Assembly (NCBI GenBank): GCA_027483645.1
Contig: JAIXUD010000022.1
Coordinates: forward strand, 124,001 to 188,000
Direction of reading: 5' to 3'
DNA from: Sphingobacteriales bacterium
GTDB taxonomy: Bacteria > Bacteroidota > Bacteroidia > Chitinophagales > CAIOSU01
DNA: 64,000 nt
The number at the start of each line of letters is the position of its first letter. Within the stretch, counting starts at the first letter, position 1. Shown here in pieces: positions 44,230 to 53,582 of this stretch. A program made the translations under genes and the position numbers. Below the pieces are notes generated by a model. The model saw only the letters and a list, made by a program, of their open reading frames with translations, did no database searches and was not told the origin of the DNA.

Positions 44230-44940
44230 ATGGCTACTCATAATAAGGAAGGAAACAGAACACTCTTCATTGCAATGATGGTGTTGTTGTTCCTTCCTTT
44301 ATCGTTTTTTACTTACTTCTATTTTTTGCACGATAGCACTCCGTCGCCGCTGAAGCATTTACCTATGCTTAGTTTGGATTCGCTACCTCCTTTCGAGTTC
44401 CAATCGCATAATGGTAAAACCATTACACAAGACTCCCTCTTGGGCAAAATTGTTATCGCCGATTTCTTCTTTACCACCTGCCCAGGCATTTGCCCTCGAA
44501 TGAGCGATAATATGAAGTTGCTGCAAGATTCTATCATGAATAATTTGAGAGCCTTTCAGTCCGATATTCAACTCATTTCGCATACCGTAAACCCTACAAA
44601 CGATTCGGTGCCTGTACTGGCTGAATATGCAAAACTACATGGTGTAAACGACAAGATGTGGTGGTTGGTGACGGGCAATAAGGATTCGCTTTATAACTTG
44701 GCCACCAAGTTTTACAAATTGCCTGCAATGGATTTAAGCGATGATTCTACCATGAGGAGTGAACCGTTTGTACACAGTGAGCGTTTTGTATTGTTAGATA
44801 GAGAGGGCTACATACGAGGTTATTATGACGGTACTGACTCGGCAACGGTAGCACAGCTGTGGAAAGATTTGATAATACTGGATATAGTATACCACAACAG
44901 AGACCGCAGGCAGAAAAGGGAATCTTTTCGAAATAATTAG
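44230..44940 (+). CDS. SCO family copper chaperone for CuA assembly
   Basis: A 236-residue membrane-anchored thioredoxin-fold protein (helix about 13-32). It has the copper/redox motif CPGICPRMSDNM and the distal His in FVHSERFVLLD, the three ligands of SCO proteins. SCO1/SenC delivers copper or reduces the CuA cysteines of CoxB, and its place next to coxA/coxB fits that job. Confidence 0.92.
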   Translation: MATHNKEGNRTLFIAMMVLLFLPLSFFTYFYFLHDSTPSPLKHLPMLSLDSLPPFEFQSHNGKTITQDSLLGKIVIADFFFTTCPGICPRMSDNMKLLQDSIMNNLRAFQSDIQLISHTVNPTNDSVPVLAEYAKLHGVNDKMWWLVTGNKDSLYNLATKFYKLPAMDLSDDSTMRSEPFVHSERFVLLDREGYIRGYYDGTDSATVAQLWKDLIILDIVYHNRDRRQKRESFRNN

Positions 44941-44954
44941 TTAAACCTATTAAA

Positions 44955-45479
44955 GTGACTGAGTCAATTTATAAAAAAGCCATCATTGCCATTTCTTTGG
45001 CAGTGCCAGCGCTAGTGGTGGTATTGTTTTATGTTAGCCCTCCGGATATTAATCTAGGTATCGACCTTAACTTCTTCCCTAAGTTTCATGCAGTGCTCAA
45101 TGCTACAGCAACTCTATTGTTGCTTTCTGGCTATTATTTTATCCGCAACAGGCAGATTACTTTGCATAAAACCATGATGTGGTCGGCCTTTGCTGTATCT
45201 ACCGTTTTTTTGCTTTCTTACGTTACTTACCATGCGCTATCGGTGCCTACACAATACGGCGGTCAAGGAGCGATTAAGTTTGTTTATTACTTTATCCTTG
45301 CTACACACATTGTATTGGCTGCGGGGGTATTGCCGTTTATCCTTTTTACTTTTTTCCGCGCCCTTACCGGAGATTATGTTAAGCACAAAAAAATAGCAAA
45401 ACTTACCCTGCCCGTTTGGCTGTATGTAACTATTACCGGAGTTTTAGTTTACCTTATGCTATCCCCATATTACGTATGA
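44955..45479 (+). CDS. DUF420 membrane protein (CtaM-like)
   Basis: A 174-residue protein with five helices and the DUF420 signature DLNFFPKFHAVLNATATLLLLSGYYFIR (in part FFPKFHAVLNATATLLLLSG) and HKTMMWSAFAVSTVFLLSYV with THIVLAAGVLPFILFTFFRAL. DUF420 proteins accompany cytochrome oxidase operons; the Bacillus relatives YozB/CtaM are needed for oxidase assembly. Starts at GTG; overlaps the next gene by 4 nt. Confidence 0.9.
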   Translation: MTESIYKKAIIAISLAVPALVVVLFYVSPPDINLGIDLNFFPKFHAVLNATATLLLLSGYYFIRNRQITLHKTMMWSAFAVSTVFLLSYVTYHALSVPTQYGGQGAIKFVYYFILATHIVLAAGVLPFILFTFFRALTGDYVKHKKIAKLTLPVWLYVTITGVLVYLMLSPYYV

Positions 45480-45724
45480 AACGCTACCTGCCATATCTGC
45501 TGACCTTCGTGTTGTTGGCGATAATCATGCTGATACCCGACACTGCCGCTGCTCAATGCCCTATGTGTAAAGCCTCAGTCGAGTCATCAATGAAAGAAGG
45601 TAGCCGCGTAGCTATGGGCCTCAACAAAGGTATTCTATACCTACTGGTTATGCCCTACCTTTTCTATGGTACTATTTTTTTTGTGTATTGGCTGAAGACT
45701 CGAAGGAAGGTAGTAGTAGGTTGA
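45476..45724 (+). CDS. Small membrane protein with CPMC motif, end of the oxidase operon
   Basis: An 82-residue protein: signal peptide (residues 1-25, ending AAAQ), the motif CPMCKASVESSMKEG, and one C-terminal membrane helix (LYLLVMPYLFYGTIFFVYWL) with a basic end. It is conserved at this position in Bacteroidota. The exposed CxxC suggests copper or redox handling for the oxidase, which is inference. Its ATG lies within ATGA, overlapping the DUF420 stop. Confidence 0.78.
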   Translation: MKRYLPYLLTFVLLAIIMLIPDTAAAQCPMCKASVESSMKEGSRVAMGLNKGILYLLVMPYLFYGTIFFVYWLKTRRKVVVG

Positions 45725-45737
45725 AGGGAATAGGTAA

Positions 45738-46697
45738 CTATTTTTTGATTAGTCCAATCTCCACCAAGCGCTCATAAAGATATTCGCCAGCGGTAATTTC
45801 ATTATAATGCTGGGGGTTCTCATCGGTTACACAGCTATCAAGTACAGCCAAACTCATATTGCTGCGCGGGTGTAGAAAGAAAGGGATGCTCAAGCGTGGT
45901 TCGTGCCAACGCTCACGCGGTGGGTTTACAACGCGGTGGGTAGTACTCTTAAGCACATTGTTGGTGTAGCGTTGCAGCATATCGCCCACATTCACTACTA
46001 TCTCTCCTGGGCCAGCAACTATAGGTAGCCATTCGTTGGCTTTGGTAAGTAATTGCAAACCGTCGGCACTGGCGCCAACCAATAGGGTAATCATGTTTAT
46101 ATCCTCGTGCTGCTCGGCACGTATGGCGGTTTTGGGGTCGCTGGTTATAGGCGGGTAGTGTATGGCGCGCAAGATGCTGTTGCCATTGTGCAAGTCAGCG
46201 TCGAAATGGTTTTCGGGTAGGCCCAAATACAAAGCAATAGCCTTCATCAATTGGTTGCCAGCTTTTTCGAAGCTTTGGTAGAGTTGGTTACCTGTTTCTA
46301 AAAACTGGGGTTGCTCGGCTACGGCCACATTATCAGGGTATTGCGTCTTGATTGGGTCATTATCAGTCACGGTTTGGCCAATTTGCCAGAACTCCTTCAA
46401 ATCGCCCACATTGCTGTGCTTGGCATGTTCTTTACCGATGGATGTATAGCCACGCTGGCCGCCCAAGCCTTCAATTTCGTAACGGTATTTTACTTCGCTT
46501 GGCAGGGCAAAAAATGCTTCCACAGCCTTATAAAAGTCAGTGATAAGGCTATCAGCTATGCCGTGGTTTTTCACTTTTACAAAGCCTGTATTTACAAAAG
46601 CCTCACCCAGGGCAGCTATAAAAGCTTGCTTTTGCTCAGGGGTGCCGTTGCTGTAATGCGATAAATCGACCGTGGGGATGTTGGGTGTTTGGCTCAT
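45738..46697 (-). CDS. 2-oxoglutarate/Fe(II)-dependent dioxygenase, isopenicillin-N-synthase family
   Basis: A 319-residue soluble oxygenase. The N-terminal DIOX_N region (IPTVDLSHYSNGTPEQKQAF in part) and the C-terminal core with the iron ligands are clear: HEDINMITLLVGAS supplies HxD, and STTHRVVNPPRERW plus RLSIPFFLHP supply the distal His and the RxS for 2-oxoglutarate. Members act in small-molecule oxidation; no linked pathway genes are present, so the substrate is unknown. It converges with the oxidase operon. Confidence 0.9.
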   Translation of the reverse strand: MSQTPNIPTVDLSHYSNGTPEQKQAFIAALGEAFVNTGFVKVKNHGIADSLITDFYKAVEAFFALPSEVKYRYEIEGLGGQRGYTSIGKEHAKHSNVGDLKEFWQIGQTVTDNDPIKTQYPDNVAVAEQPQFLETGNQLYQSFEKAGNQLMKAIALYLGLPENHFDADLHNGNSILRAIHYPPITSDPKTAIRAEQHEDINMITLLVGASADGLQLLTKANEWLPIVAGPGEIVVNVGDMLQRYTNNVLKSTTHRVVNPPRERWHEPRLSIPFFLHPRSNMSLAVLDSCVTDENPQHYNEITAGEYLYERLVEIGLIKK

Positions 46698-46721
46698 AGT
46701 GGGTTTCAGTTTATGGCTGTG

Positions 46722-48185
46722 CTACAAAGATAAAGTTTTAACCTTTTGCAGCTTACTGTTTGTAGCCCTTTTAAATATTATGCCTTCGCGAAGCCCATAT
46801 TGGACTAAAAACGTCATGGCTTCCTCCTCACTTGCTACTTGCATTACATTTCGCTTAGCGTACCACAATGCTTCGGGCGAGGGGGTATAACCTATAACGA
46901 ACAAAACTGCCGCATCAGGCTCTTGCTTCAGTATCAATCCTTCCACAAGCTCTTGGTCGTACCTATCTCCATTAAAGCTAAAAGTGCCATACGGATTGAT
47001 GGTTGTGTACAATACAATGCCAGATACAATGCAGCTTATTACCACAGCAGTCTCCATCAGTTCTTGGTGCTTACCAGCATCAATTTGCCTAATCGCTGCC
47101 GCTATAACTATGCTGAGCGGCACGGATAGGTAAAGGGTAGTGAAATCATGCCCGCTATATTCGGCAAGCAGCAGGTGTAGCAAGGCTATTGGCACCAAGC
47201 CGATAAACATAAAAGCATTAAAACCATCAATTACCAGGAACTTCTTTTTCATCAAAACCAACACCGGGATGAAGAAGAGCAGCGCGCCATAATTGGCAAC
47301 ATAGTTTTTGATGAGCTGGATGCTCAAGCCCCAAATATGTTGAGGGCTAGTTCCCCTTTGCCCAAACCTGTGCGTCAGCTCTGCCCCGTAAGCATCCGCA
47401 CCTGCAATCTGGCTGTATTGCCATGCCATGAGCCCCAAGGCCACGAGTTGGGAGATGGCTAATGCCACTAAAATATACCACCTGGCAGTGTGTTGGCCTC
47501 GATACCATAAAAAGTATACCGCGCTGCTACCTGTAATAAGCAGGCCGAACCAAGTGGTGTAAGTTGCCAGAAAACCTACTACGGCTAGCAGTGCAATATA
47601 TGCGGGTCGCGGATTGACCCGAATAGTAAGCACCAATAAAAGTATGCCGATGAAGAACGGCTGCACCATCATATCGCTCATGTAAACATTACTCTGGAAC
47701 CACAGCACCGCAGGGGTAAACCAATAGATGAGCGCACTGAGCACTCCTATCCAATCATCATCAGGCAAAAGCTTATTGGCCAAAAGAAAGATGCCGAAGC
47801 CGCAAAGGAGGTTAATGAGTAGGTTGAAAATAACAACAGATCCGACAGTGGCCTCCAAATGCAGCACACTGAAAGCGGCATGAGGAAGGTAATATGCCAA
47901 AGGTGGGTGCGATACGTAGTAGTAGTTGCCTTGGGCATCTACCATGGTGCGGCTACCCGATGCATGGTTGTTGATGTTTTTATTGGCTATACCCGCAAAG
48001 TTAGTTGCTGGGTTGAAGCCCTTACTTGCGATGCCTTCTTGTTCCCAAACGGTGAGAACCCTAAGGGCCGTAGCCGTGCAAAACTCGTGGTGCTTGCCCA
48101 TGGGCCTGCCCAAATGTGGCCACCGTATAGCTACCGATATGGTAAACAGCAGCAACAATATGCCCACATAGCGCAACGGAATCAT
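46722..48185 (-). CDS. Membrane glycosyltransferase-like protein (GT-C/GT39 type)
   Basis: A 487-residue polytopic protein with about ten helices. The first periplasmic loop after helix 1 carries RWPHLGRPMGKHHEF with a His/Glu patch, then YVSHPPLAYYLPHAAF, in the way GT-C enzymes that use polyprenyl-linked sugars place their catalytic Asp/Glu. A lipid-linked sugar donor is therefore likely but unproven. No glycan operon surrounds it. Confidence 0.65.
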   Translation of the reverse strand: MIPLRYVGILLLLFTISVAIRWPHLGRPMGKHHEFCTATALRVLTVWEQEGIASKGFNPATNFAGIANKNINNHASGSRTMVDAQGNYYYVSHPPLAYYLPHAAFSVLHLEATVGSVVIFNLLINLLCGFGIFLLANKLLPDDDWIGVLSALIYWFTPAVLWFQSNVYMSDMMVQPFFIGILLLVLTIRVNPRPAYIALLAVVGFLATYTTWFGLLITGSSAVYFLWYRGQHTARWYILVALAISQLVALGLMAWQYSQIAGADAYGAELTHRFGQRGTSPQHIWGLSIQLIKNYVANYGALLFFIPVLVLMKKKFLVIDGFNAFMFIGLVPIALLHLLLAEYSGHDFTTLYLSVPLSIVIAAAIRQIDAGKHQELMETAVVISCIVSGIVLYTTINPYGTFSFNGDRYDQELVEGLILKQEPDAAVLFVIGYTPSPEALWYAKRNVMQVASEEEAMTFLVQYGLREGIIFKRATNSKLQKVKTLSL

Positions 48186-48209
48186 GGCTTTGAAGATACG
48201 ATAATTGTG

Positions 48210-48246
48210 TCTAGTTGCGAGTTTCTAGTTACGGGTTGCGAGTTGG
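48210..48246. repeat. Heptamer repeat, family B
   Basis: Units TAGTTGC-GAGTTTC-TAGTTAC-GGGTTGC-GAGTTGG, in the gap between the MarR and glycosyltransferase-like genes. Confidence 0.75.
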
Positions 48247-48265
48247 AAATTGACCCACTATAAAT

Positions 48266-48718
48266 CTACCCCCGCGCCTTATCTAGCAATTCACTCAGCG
48301 TTCGGGCTTCGTCTTCGGTAAGGGCGTGCAGGTGGTTATCGATGTTAGGGCCGGCAAGATTGTCCACATCTGAAAGTAGTTTCAAGCCAGCATCGGTAAT
48401 GCATACATCTACTAGCCGCTTATCGGCCTTGCAGGTTTTACGCTCCAATAAACCTTGATTATGAAGGCGGTCTACAATGCGGCTGGTATCGGGCATACGG
48501 TCAAGCATTCGGTCTCGTATCTCGCTGGTTGAAATTGGGTTGGGGTGTTGGCCGCGTAGTATGCGCAGCACATTGTACTGTTGACCAGTAATGCCGTAGG
48601 GCTTTAGCACATGGCGTACTTTATCATTCAGCCAATAAGAAGTGAAAAGAATATTGAGCGTGACACGGTGCCATTCGCTCTTAAATTTCGACATTTTCAG
48701 TTCTTGCTCCAGTTTCAT
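48266..48718 (-). CDS. MarR family transcriptional regulator
   Basis: A 150-residue winged-helix regulator. The typical order is visible: GITGQQYNVLRILRGQHPNPISTSEI (helix-turn-helix entry), RDRMLDRMPDTSRIVDRLHNQGLLERKTCKADKRLVDVCIT (recognition helix and wing; DKRLVDV), and a C-terminal dimerisation helix LTEDEARTLSELLDKARG. An alternative start at MSKFKSEWHRV (48694) is possible. Targets and ligand unknown; a YceI gene, often controlled by such MarR proteins in this phylum, lies 3.8 kb away. Confidence 0.88.
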   Translation of the reverse strand: MKLEQELKMSKFKSEWHRVTLNILFTSYWLNDKVRHVLKPYGITGQQYNVLRILRGQHPNPISTSEIRDRMLDRMPDTSRIVDRLHNQGLLERKTCKADKRLVDVCITDAGLKLLSDVDNLAGPNIDNHLHALTEDEARTLSELLDKARG

Positions 48719-48876
48719 ATCCGTCTTTTCCTCAGTGTTGTAACATTGATGAAGCTAAATAAGTTTGCGTGCTGCCAATTTGAAAATTTGGGAATGGGAT
48801 AATTTGGAAATAGCGTACAAATTATTGATTTAGCTATATACGGCAATTTAGCACATCCTAGCTCATTTTCAAATTT

Positions 48877-49320
48877 TTAAACTGCAGCGTTTAAAATTGC
48901 CTGTACCTTTTGTAGAAATTTTTCGGGCACCGCTTCCACCTTCCGTGTAGCATAGTTAAAGAATACCAGTCCCGTCTTCGCCTTGCATAGCAGCTTGCCG
49001 GTGGTAAGGTTGGTGGCGCGGTAATAAATATCCATACCGCAACGGCTGAAATCGCCAATATGCACTTCAATTTTTATTTGGTCGCCATGAAACCCTTCGC
49101 TGATGTACTGCAGCGCAGCATCGGCCAATATCATGCTACTGCCTTCCACATCGGCCTCACTGTAGCCAAGCCACTTAAAGAAACGTATACGTGCTTCTTG
49201 TAACAAACCCATCAAGCGATCGTTGCCTAAGTGGTTGGCAAAATTAATATCACTGGCCAAGATAGGTACTTCGGTAAAAAATGGAAACTCCTCGGGTAGG
49301 TCAATCTGTACTCTGGGCAT
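48877..49320 (-). CDS. 4HBT hotdog-fold thioesterase
   Basis: A 147-residue acyl-CoA thioesterase-like protein. The hotdog signature is seen in ASDINFANHLGNDRLMGLLQEARIRFFKWLGYSE (in part NFANHLGNDRLMGLLQEARI), with LCKAKTGLVFFNYATRKVEAVP at the end. The usual catalytic Asp position carries Asn (NFANHLGND), so the active-site residue may be the later Asp or Glu. Substrate not predictable. It precedes the T9SS hydrolase gene by 6 nt in the opposite reading order (that gene lies upstream). Confidence 0.85.
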   Translation of the reverse strand: MPRVQIDLPEEFPFFTEVPILASDINFANHLGNDRLMGLLQEARIRFFKWLGYSEADVEGSSMILADAALQYISEGFHGDQIKIEVHIGDFSRCGMDIYYRATNLTTGKLLCKAKTGLVFFNYATRKVEAVPEKFLQKVQAILNAAV

Positions 49321-49326
49321 AAAAGG

Positions 49327-51573
49327 CTATCGGCTGATGAAAACCTTGCAAATATATCGGCTTTCACCCGAAACTACTTGCAAAAGATACAATTGCTGGG
49401 GCAAATGACTCACTTGCAATTGCATGTTGCCGTTGGCGGAAGTATTTAAGGCTTCAATTTCGTAGCTGCGGCCCAACAAATCGGTAAGGAGCACTTCACT
49501 ACCTTCAGGCAAACCTTCGATAGCCAGTGTATTACTAGCAGGGTTTGGATAGACTTGAATATTAGCCAAAGGCCCAACAGCTGGCACCCCTGTTACCGTA
49601 AACGACTTGGCAATATAGTAGCAACCATTACTATCCACTACCTCAGCATAATACCCACCACTGGCAGGGTTGATAAGGTAATTGGTGCTGTTCCCAATAG
49701 AGGCCCCGTTTCTAAACCAAGCAGTAACTGTACCTTCTGATATATACATAGAGTCGCCATCTACCAGTACTTCGGGGGCTAGATAGCTTTGGTAGAAGTT
49801 GATGTTTACACCAGTGCCCGTCACAGTGCAGCCGCTACCCTCGGTTAAGGTGCAGTTATAAAATCCTGATTGGGTTACAAAAATGGTTTGGGCGGTATCG
49901 CCAGTACTCCATAGGTAACCGTTGTAATTGTCAATTGGCACTAATCTGGCAGTATCGCCTTCACAAAGGTCAGTGCCATTTAACGATACTATCGGCGGCG
50001 ACCACAGCACGGGGCCATCGATGATAAAGGTATCCAGCAGCGTGCAACCAGCATCATCGGTTACTTCCAGAATGTAGTTGCCCACTTCAAATCCAAAGGC
50101 ACTGTCAGTGGTAATGCTCGGTAAACTTTGCCAGTTATATTGATATGGTAGCGTGCCGCCAGTTACGGTTGCCTTTGCGGTACCATCTGCATTATACGGG
50201 CAACTAGCCAAAGTGGTGCTTATTGTTACCCCCAAAGTACCTGGTGCGGAAATAAGCACTGCAAACGTATCGGCACAGCCAGTGGCATCGGTAATGGTTA
50301 CAGCATAGTTGCCGCCGCCTAGGCCGATTACCGTGCTCGTAGTATCGCCCACAGGCCAATTGTAGCTGTAGGGTGCAGTGCCGCCAGTGGTGGTAAGTGT
50401 AGCCGCTCCATTACTGTTGCCACAGCTAGCATTGGTTATAGTTGCCTGTACTTGCAGTATCGATTGGGTGATGGCTTGTGTAGCCGTATCCTTACACCCA
50501 ATAGCGTCTGTAACTATTAGCTCATAGTTGTTGCTTTGGGTTACTACAATTTGTTGCTGAGTGCTGCCGCCCGTCCATAGGTAAGCATTATTGGTATTGG
50601 CAGTAAGGGTGGCGCTATCGCCATTGCAGAGGATTTGACTGCCAGTAAGGGTGATGGCAGCGGTTGGCAACTGGTAGTTGCAAGTGTACTGCACCACCGC
50701 CCCAGTTGGGTTGGCCAGTAGTTGCTGATATATTGGCCAAGCGCTGCAATTGCCTTTAAGATAAAAGGCCAAAAATGGGTTGAGGTATTGAAACGTTTTG
50801 GCATGTTGCGCGCTGCGGCTAATGTAGGAGGCGAAGGGGCATGATGTAGTCTCGCCGAAGTTGCAGAGCGTATTGCTTTCACCAAACTGGCAATGGCTGC
50901 CATCGGTAATGTTTACGTAGCTTTTGCAAACCGAGGCTAGTGCATTGTACATAGGGGTTTGGTTGCCGCTGGGGCCTGCCACACAGTCTTTGCTACCTGC
51001 AAATACCAGTGCGGGCACCGTGATATTGGCCGCCGCCGCTATGGCCGAAGGGTTGGTTTCCGCAGCGGCATAGTTGGCAATTACGGTTACATTAGGGTTG
51101 CTTGCTGCTGCAATATAGCTGCAACCACCACCCATGGAGTGGCCCATTACGGCAAACTTGCCGTTTACTTTTTGATAATAGCGCGATGCAGCGGTTGTAT
51201 TTTCGGCTATAAACCAAGTAATGGTGTAGTTCATATCCGCGGCAAGGTCGCCGTGGGACGGAAAAGGGATGGGACCTATTTCGGTTTTCGGGAAAGCGAG
51301 TATATAGCCTTGTGGCACAAACTGGTTCCAAAAATTGCTGTAAGCATCATAATTCATGGAGAAGCCGTGCCCAAATACGATAACCGGAAAGATGCCACTA
51401 GCTACGGGCGTATTGTTGCCGGCCGATGTGGCGGGGTAAAAAATCTCGCTGGCAATACTACGATTGCTACGCGCTGGATCGGTAAGGGTAATGGTTTGCC
51501 GCCCTATGGCAAACGGTTGGGCCATTGCGGAAACACCACAAAAACATAGGCATAATAATAGTAGGAATCGCAT
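49327..51573 (-). CDS. T9SS-secreted alpha/beta hydrolase with SprB-type repeats
   Basis: A 748-residue exported enzyme (signal peptide MRFLLLLCLCFCGVSAMA-Q). Hydrolase domain about 20-300 with the nucleophile elbow GHSMGGG (Ser146), Asp196 in SKDC and His227 in DGSHCQF, resembling the chlorophyllase/polyester-hydrolase-like group. Then Ig-like and two SprB-type repeats (ASCGNSNGAATLTTTGG, ASCPYNADGTAKATVTGG) and a type A sorting domain (VYPNPASNTLAIEGLPEGSE). So it is an esterase or lipase displayed or released by T9SS. The ATG at 51573 was chosen because it begins the signal peptide. Confidence 0.85.
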   Translation of the reverse strand: MRFLLLLCLCFCGVSAMAQPFAIGRQTITLTDPARSNRSIASEIFYPATSAGNNTPVASGIFPVIVFGHGFSMNYDAYSNFWNQFVPQGYILAFPKTEIGPIPFPSHGDLAADMNYTITWFIAENTTAASRYYQKVNGKFAVMGHSMGGGCSYIAAASNPNVTVIANYAAAETNPSAIAAAANITVPALVFAGSKDCVAGPSGNQTPMYNALASVCKSYVNITDGSHCQFGESNTLCNFGETTSCPFASYISRSAQHAKTFQYLNPFLAFYLKGNCSAWPIYQQLLANPTGAVVQYTCNYQLPTAAITLTGSQILCNGDSATLTANTNNAYLWTGGSTQQQIVVTQSNNYELIVTDAIGCKDTATQAITQSILQVQATITNASCGNSNGAATLTTTGGTAPYSYNWPVGDTTSTVIGLGGGNYAVTITDATGCADTFAVLISAPGTLGVTISTTLASCPYNADGTAKATVTGGTLPYQYNWQSLPSITTDSAFGFEVGNYILEVTDDAGCTLLDTFIIDGPVLWSPPIVSLNGTDLCEGDTARLVPIDNYNGYLWSTGDTAQTIFVTQSGFYNCTLTEGSGCTVTGTGVNINFYQSYLAPEVLVDGDSMYISEGTVTAWFRNGASIGNSTNYLINPASGGYYAEVVDSNGCYYIAKSFTVTGVPAVGPLANIQVYPNPASNTLAIEGLPEGSEVLLTDLLGRSYEIEALNTSANGNMQLQVSHLPQQLYLLQVVSGESRYICKVFISR

Positions 51574-51672
51574 AATTGGTTTGTGTGTTGTGTAAGTTAT
51601 TGGATAATGAACACAAAACCAAATGGAATGTTCCACGAGCTTGTAGGGGTAAGGGAAGCGGAATTTGAAAGA

Positions 51673-52380
51673 TTATGCAATATTATGGAACACGGCTTGC
51701 ACGTCGTCGTCCTCTTCTAGCTTATCTATCAGCTCCATTACTTCCTCGGCCTGCTCTTCAGTAAGCTCTTTGGTGCTCATGGGTATGCGCTGTAGGCTGG
51801 CGTTAGTAACGGTAATACCTTTTTCTTCAAGGCCCTTCTGCATTTTACCAAAGTCGGTGTAGGCGGTGTATATTTCTATTTCCTCGTCGTGGCTTTGTAT
51901 ATCCTCGGCACCAAAGTCAATTAGGTCAAGCTCCAACTCTTCCAAATCCACTCCTTCTGCCGGAATGCGAAAAACGCCCTTGCGGCTAAACATAAAATCT
52001 ACCGAGCCATTAGTGCCCAGGGCACCGCCGTTTCGGCTAAAGTACACACGCAGGTTGGCAACGGTGCGTACTGGGTTATCGGTAGCGCACTCTACCATCA
52101 GCGGAATGCCATGTGGGCCGTAGCCTTCATATACGACTTCGGCAAAGTCTTTCTCACCCTTTTCGCTGGCTCGTTTGATGGCGGCATCCACGGTATCTTT
52201 GGGCATGTTGGCACCGCGGCTGTTCTGTATAGCAGCTCGCAGGCGGGCATTGGTTGATGGGTCGGGGCCGCCTTCTTTTACGGCTATAGCTATTTCGCGG
52301 CCAATTTTGGTAAATGTTTTGGCCATTTGGCCCCAGCGCTTCTCTTTGCGCGCCTTGCGGTATTCAAACGCTCTTCCCAT
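51673..52380 (-). CDS. YebC/PmpR family protein
   Basis: A 235-residue protein of the YebC family: GRAFEYRKARKEKRWGQMAKTFTKIGREI at the start (in part MGRAFEYRKARKEKRWGQMA), NARLRAAIQNSRGANMPKDTVDAAIKRASEK, and YEGYGPHGIPLMVECATDN. Once described as DNA-binding regulators, family members have been linked to relief of ribosome stalling. The length is normal. Single gene. Confidence 0.93.
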   Translation of the reverse strand: MGRAFEYRKARKEKRWGQMAKTFTKIGREIAIAVKEGGPDPSTNARLRAAIQNSRGANMPKDTVDAAIKRASEKGEKDFAEVVYEGYGPHGIPLMVECATDNPVRTVANLRVYFSRNGGALGTNGSVDFMFSRKGVFRIPAEGVDLEELELDLIDFGAEDIQSHDEEIEIYTAYTDFGKMQKGLEEKGITVTNASLQRIPMSTKELTEEQAEEVMELIDKLEEDDDVQAVFHNIA

Positions 52381-52503
52381 AGGTAATGTGTTTACAGTGG
52401 GGCTAAATTAAGGCTTTTAAATCAACGGCGAAAACCTTTACCTATTTGGTTGATGGGAATATAAGTGGCCGAGTTAGTGGCGTAGATTGTTGGCAAGCCC
52501 ATG

Positions 52504-52542
52504 CAAACAAAAAGGCCATCGCAAACATTTGCAATGGCCTTT
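52504..52542 (-). terminator. Terminator of the YceI gene
   Basis: AAAGGCCAT (52511-52519) pairs with ATGGCCTTT (52534-52542), with GCAAA/TTTGC inside; the minus strand then reads TTTTTGTTTG. Confidence 0.75.
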
Positions 52543-52563
52543 CAGTATAAGGTATAACTATGC

Positions 52564-53232
52564 TTACAAAGCAGCGGCAGTTGCCTTCAAATCTACTTTT
52601 AGCTCAATCTCATTGTTGATGGCATTATCGCCCAAGCCTTCAAAGAAGTTGGTAGAACCGTACTTAACATCATACAAGGTACGATCGAAGAAGAAAGATG
52701 CGGTAGCATTGGTATTGGTAGCATCCAAAGTAACTTTTGCTGGGAAGGTAAGGTTTTTGGTAATGCCTTTGATGGTAAGGTTTCCACTAATGTCGTGCGT
52801 TGCATTTGCATCGCCGCTTTTGGCAGTAACGCCAGTAATCTCAAACTTAGCGGTAGGGTGGGTAGCAACGCCAAAAAAGTCGTCAGACTTCAAGTGGCCC
52901 AACAACTTGTCATAGCCATCTTTACCTTTAAGGTCGGTATTGTCAAGGCTGGTCATGTCAATGTTGAAGTTACCACCAACCAATTGTCCGCCTTCAACTT
53001 TCAAACTACCATCCGACAATTTTATAGTGCCTTCGTGTGTAGAGCCGGTTACTTTTGAGCCTTTCCAGGTAATCAAGCTGTTTTGGGCATCTACATTATA
53101 GGTAGCCGCTGCAGGTGCTTCAACTGCTGCTGTTGGCTCAGCTACGGTAGCTTCAGAACCTTCAGGTGAGCCGCAAGATGCAAAGAAAATTACGGGTGCG
53201 GCCATTAGGGTAAGCAGGGTAATACGTTTCAT
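52564..53232 (-). CDS. YceI family lipoprotein
   Basis: A 222-residue lipoprotein (lipobox VIFFASC, about Cys20) with an Ala/Pro/Glu/Thr spacer and a lipocalin-like YceI domain: YNVDAQNSLITWKGSKVTGSTHEGTIKLSDG in part (SLITWKGSKVTGSTHEG), FDIDMTSL-type NFNIDMTSLDNTDLKGKDGYDKLLGHLKSDDFF in part, and FFDRTLYDVKYGS. YceI proteins bind isoprenoid-type lipids in the periplasm. Confidence 0.92.
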   Translation of the reverse strand: MKRITLLTLMAAPVIFFASCGSPEGSEATVAEPTAAVEAPAAATYNVDAQNSLITWKGSKVTGSTHEGTIKLSDGSLKVEGGQLVGGNFNIDMTSLDNTDLKGKDGYDKLLGHLKSDDFFGVATHPTAKFEITGVTAKSGDANATHDISGNLTIKGITKNLTFPAKVTLDATNTNATASFFFDRTLYDVKYGSTNFFEGLGDNAINNEIELKVDLKATAAAL

Positions 53233-53582
53233 GGTTTAGTGGGTTTTGGTGATGGAGGAATAGCGATACAATCGTCTATTGTAATTAATAGTTCAATAAA
53301 GATAGTAATAGATGTTGTTACATGAAGTGCAATTCCTCCCAAAAGGTGCCACATAGTGGGTCTTTATCCATATTATTTACATACAAAACCTGCAATTATA
53401 GCAGCCAAACTGACGTTTCAGCAGTATATTTTATTGGCAGGGAATTTGAATAGATTAATTCACGTTAAGTAATGCGAAATAGGTTGGGCAAAATATAGCA
53501 AATAGTGTTTCGTCATTAAACAATGGATACCTTTACATCATTATTACAAAGTAGTTTTTAACCAAAAGCGAAAAAACAGAAA
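53233..53582. other. 350-bp intergenic gap between divergent genes
   Basis: This AT-rich spacer separates the YceI gene and the metallopeptidase gene, which diverge. It holds -7-like elements, TAAAGATA on the plus strand at about 53295 (TATCTTTA for YceI) and TACCTTTA at 53528-53535 for the peptidase. No further gene or structured element is seen. Confidence 0.5.

Noticed and set aside
53346-53352. GTGCCAC near 53346 as a minus-strand -24 element for the YceI gene
   Set aside because: No GC lies at the required spacing on the promoter strand.
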